A DNA stretch of 64,000 nucleotides, taken from NCBI GenBank assembly GCA_019690095.1, contig JADGGD010000003.1, forward strand, positions 1 to 64,000. The letters run 5' to 3'. Source of the stretch: Chloroflexota bacterium (lineage in GTDB: Bacteria; Chloroflexota; UBA6077; FW602-bin22; CADDYW01). The stretch's first letter is position 1, and each line of letters opens with the position of its first letter. A program made the translations under genes and the position numbers. The notes under the pieces are model-generated. The model did not search any database and was not told where the DNA came from. It worked only from the letters and a program-made list of their open reading frames with translations. This document shows, one piece after another, positions 63,999 through 64,000 of the stretch.

Positions 63999-64000
63999 CC

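Noticed and set aside
1-64000. CRISPR array, IS element or prophage
   Set aside because: No regularly spaced repeats, transposase, integrase or phage structural proteins were recognised.

Overview
The window is a GC-rich, tightly packed bacterial chromosome segment of about 52 protein genes and two tRNA genes. No phage, transposase, plasmid or CRISPR sequence was seen. Gene families, frequent GTG/TTG starts, DUF4446, DUF2236, the modular GT-C membrane proteins and the absence of most outer-membrane genes suggest a Chloroflexota bacterium near the Thermomicrobia (Sphaerobacter/Thermomicrobium type). That placement is inference from gene content only; no marker gene was compared.

Layout. 1-2.8 kb: the 3' end of prkA followed by yhbH (DUF444) and spoVR, the conserved stress/sporulation kinase trio. 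3-13.2 kb: a zinc-ribbon membrane protein, a formamidase/acetamidase, two large GT-C-type membrane proteins sharing a C-terminal beta module, a zinc dehydrogenase, an enolase-superfamily enzyme and an AllA-DinB fusion. 13.2-18.8 kb: mutS-mutL and a metallo-beta-lactamase-fold nuclease. 19-24.8 kb: acetyl-CoA synthetase, then a three-gene sugar ABC importer with no ATPase gene. 25-30.8 kb: small membrane, cupin, DUF488, MFS, DUF4446 and DUF2236 genes.

30.8-45.3 kb is a cell-surface glycan locus, nearly all on the minus strand and translationally coupled: three GT9 genes, fabZ, a membrane-anchored GT2, a secreted four-repeat protein, a flippase-like protein, two GT4 enzymes, a methyltransferase, two more GT2 enzymes and rmlD, with a tRNA-Glu gene inserted. 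45.4-52.8 kb: AI-2E-type permease, priA, gmk, divergent rqcH, a Nudix hydrolase and a ferritin-like protein. 53-64 kb: PIG-L deacetylase, zinc dehydrogenase, sugar isomerase, MerR regulator, an alkyltransferase fused to an Ada-type zinc domain, a 2-hydroxyacid dehydrogenase, an SDR, a TPR protein, an Eis-like acetyltransferase, an FAD oxidoreductase, tRNA-Pro and an unfinished gene at the edge.

The least explained signals are: (i) a three-element self-complementary segment at 63134-63207 that can fold in two mutually exclusive ways, between tRNA-Pro and the FAD oxidoreductase; (ii) the reordered alkyltransferase/Ada zinc protein; (iii) the AllA-DinB fusion; (iv) the beta modules shared by the two GT-C proteins; (v) heptosyltransferase-type genes with fabZ in a lineage not known for LPS. 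I did not identify an obviously new multi-gene defence or metabolic system.
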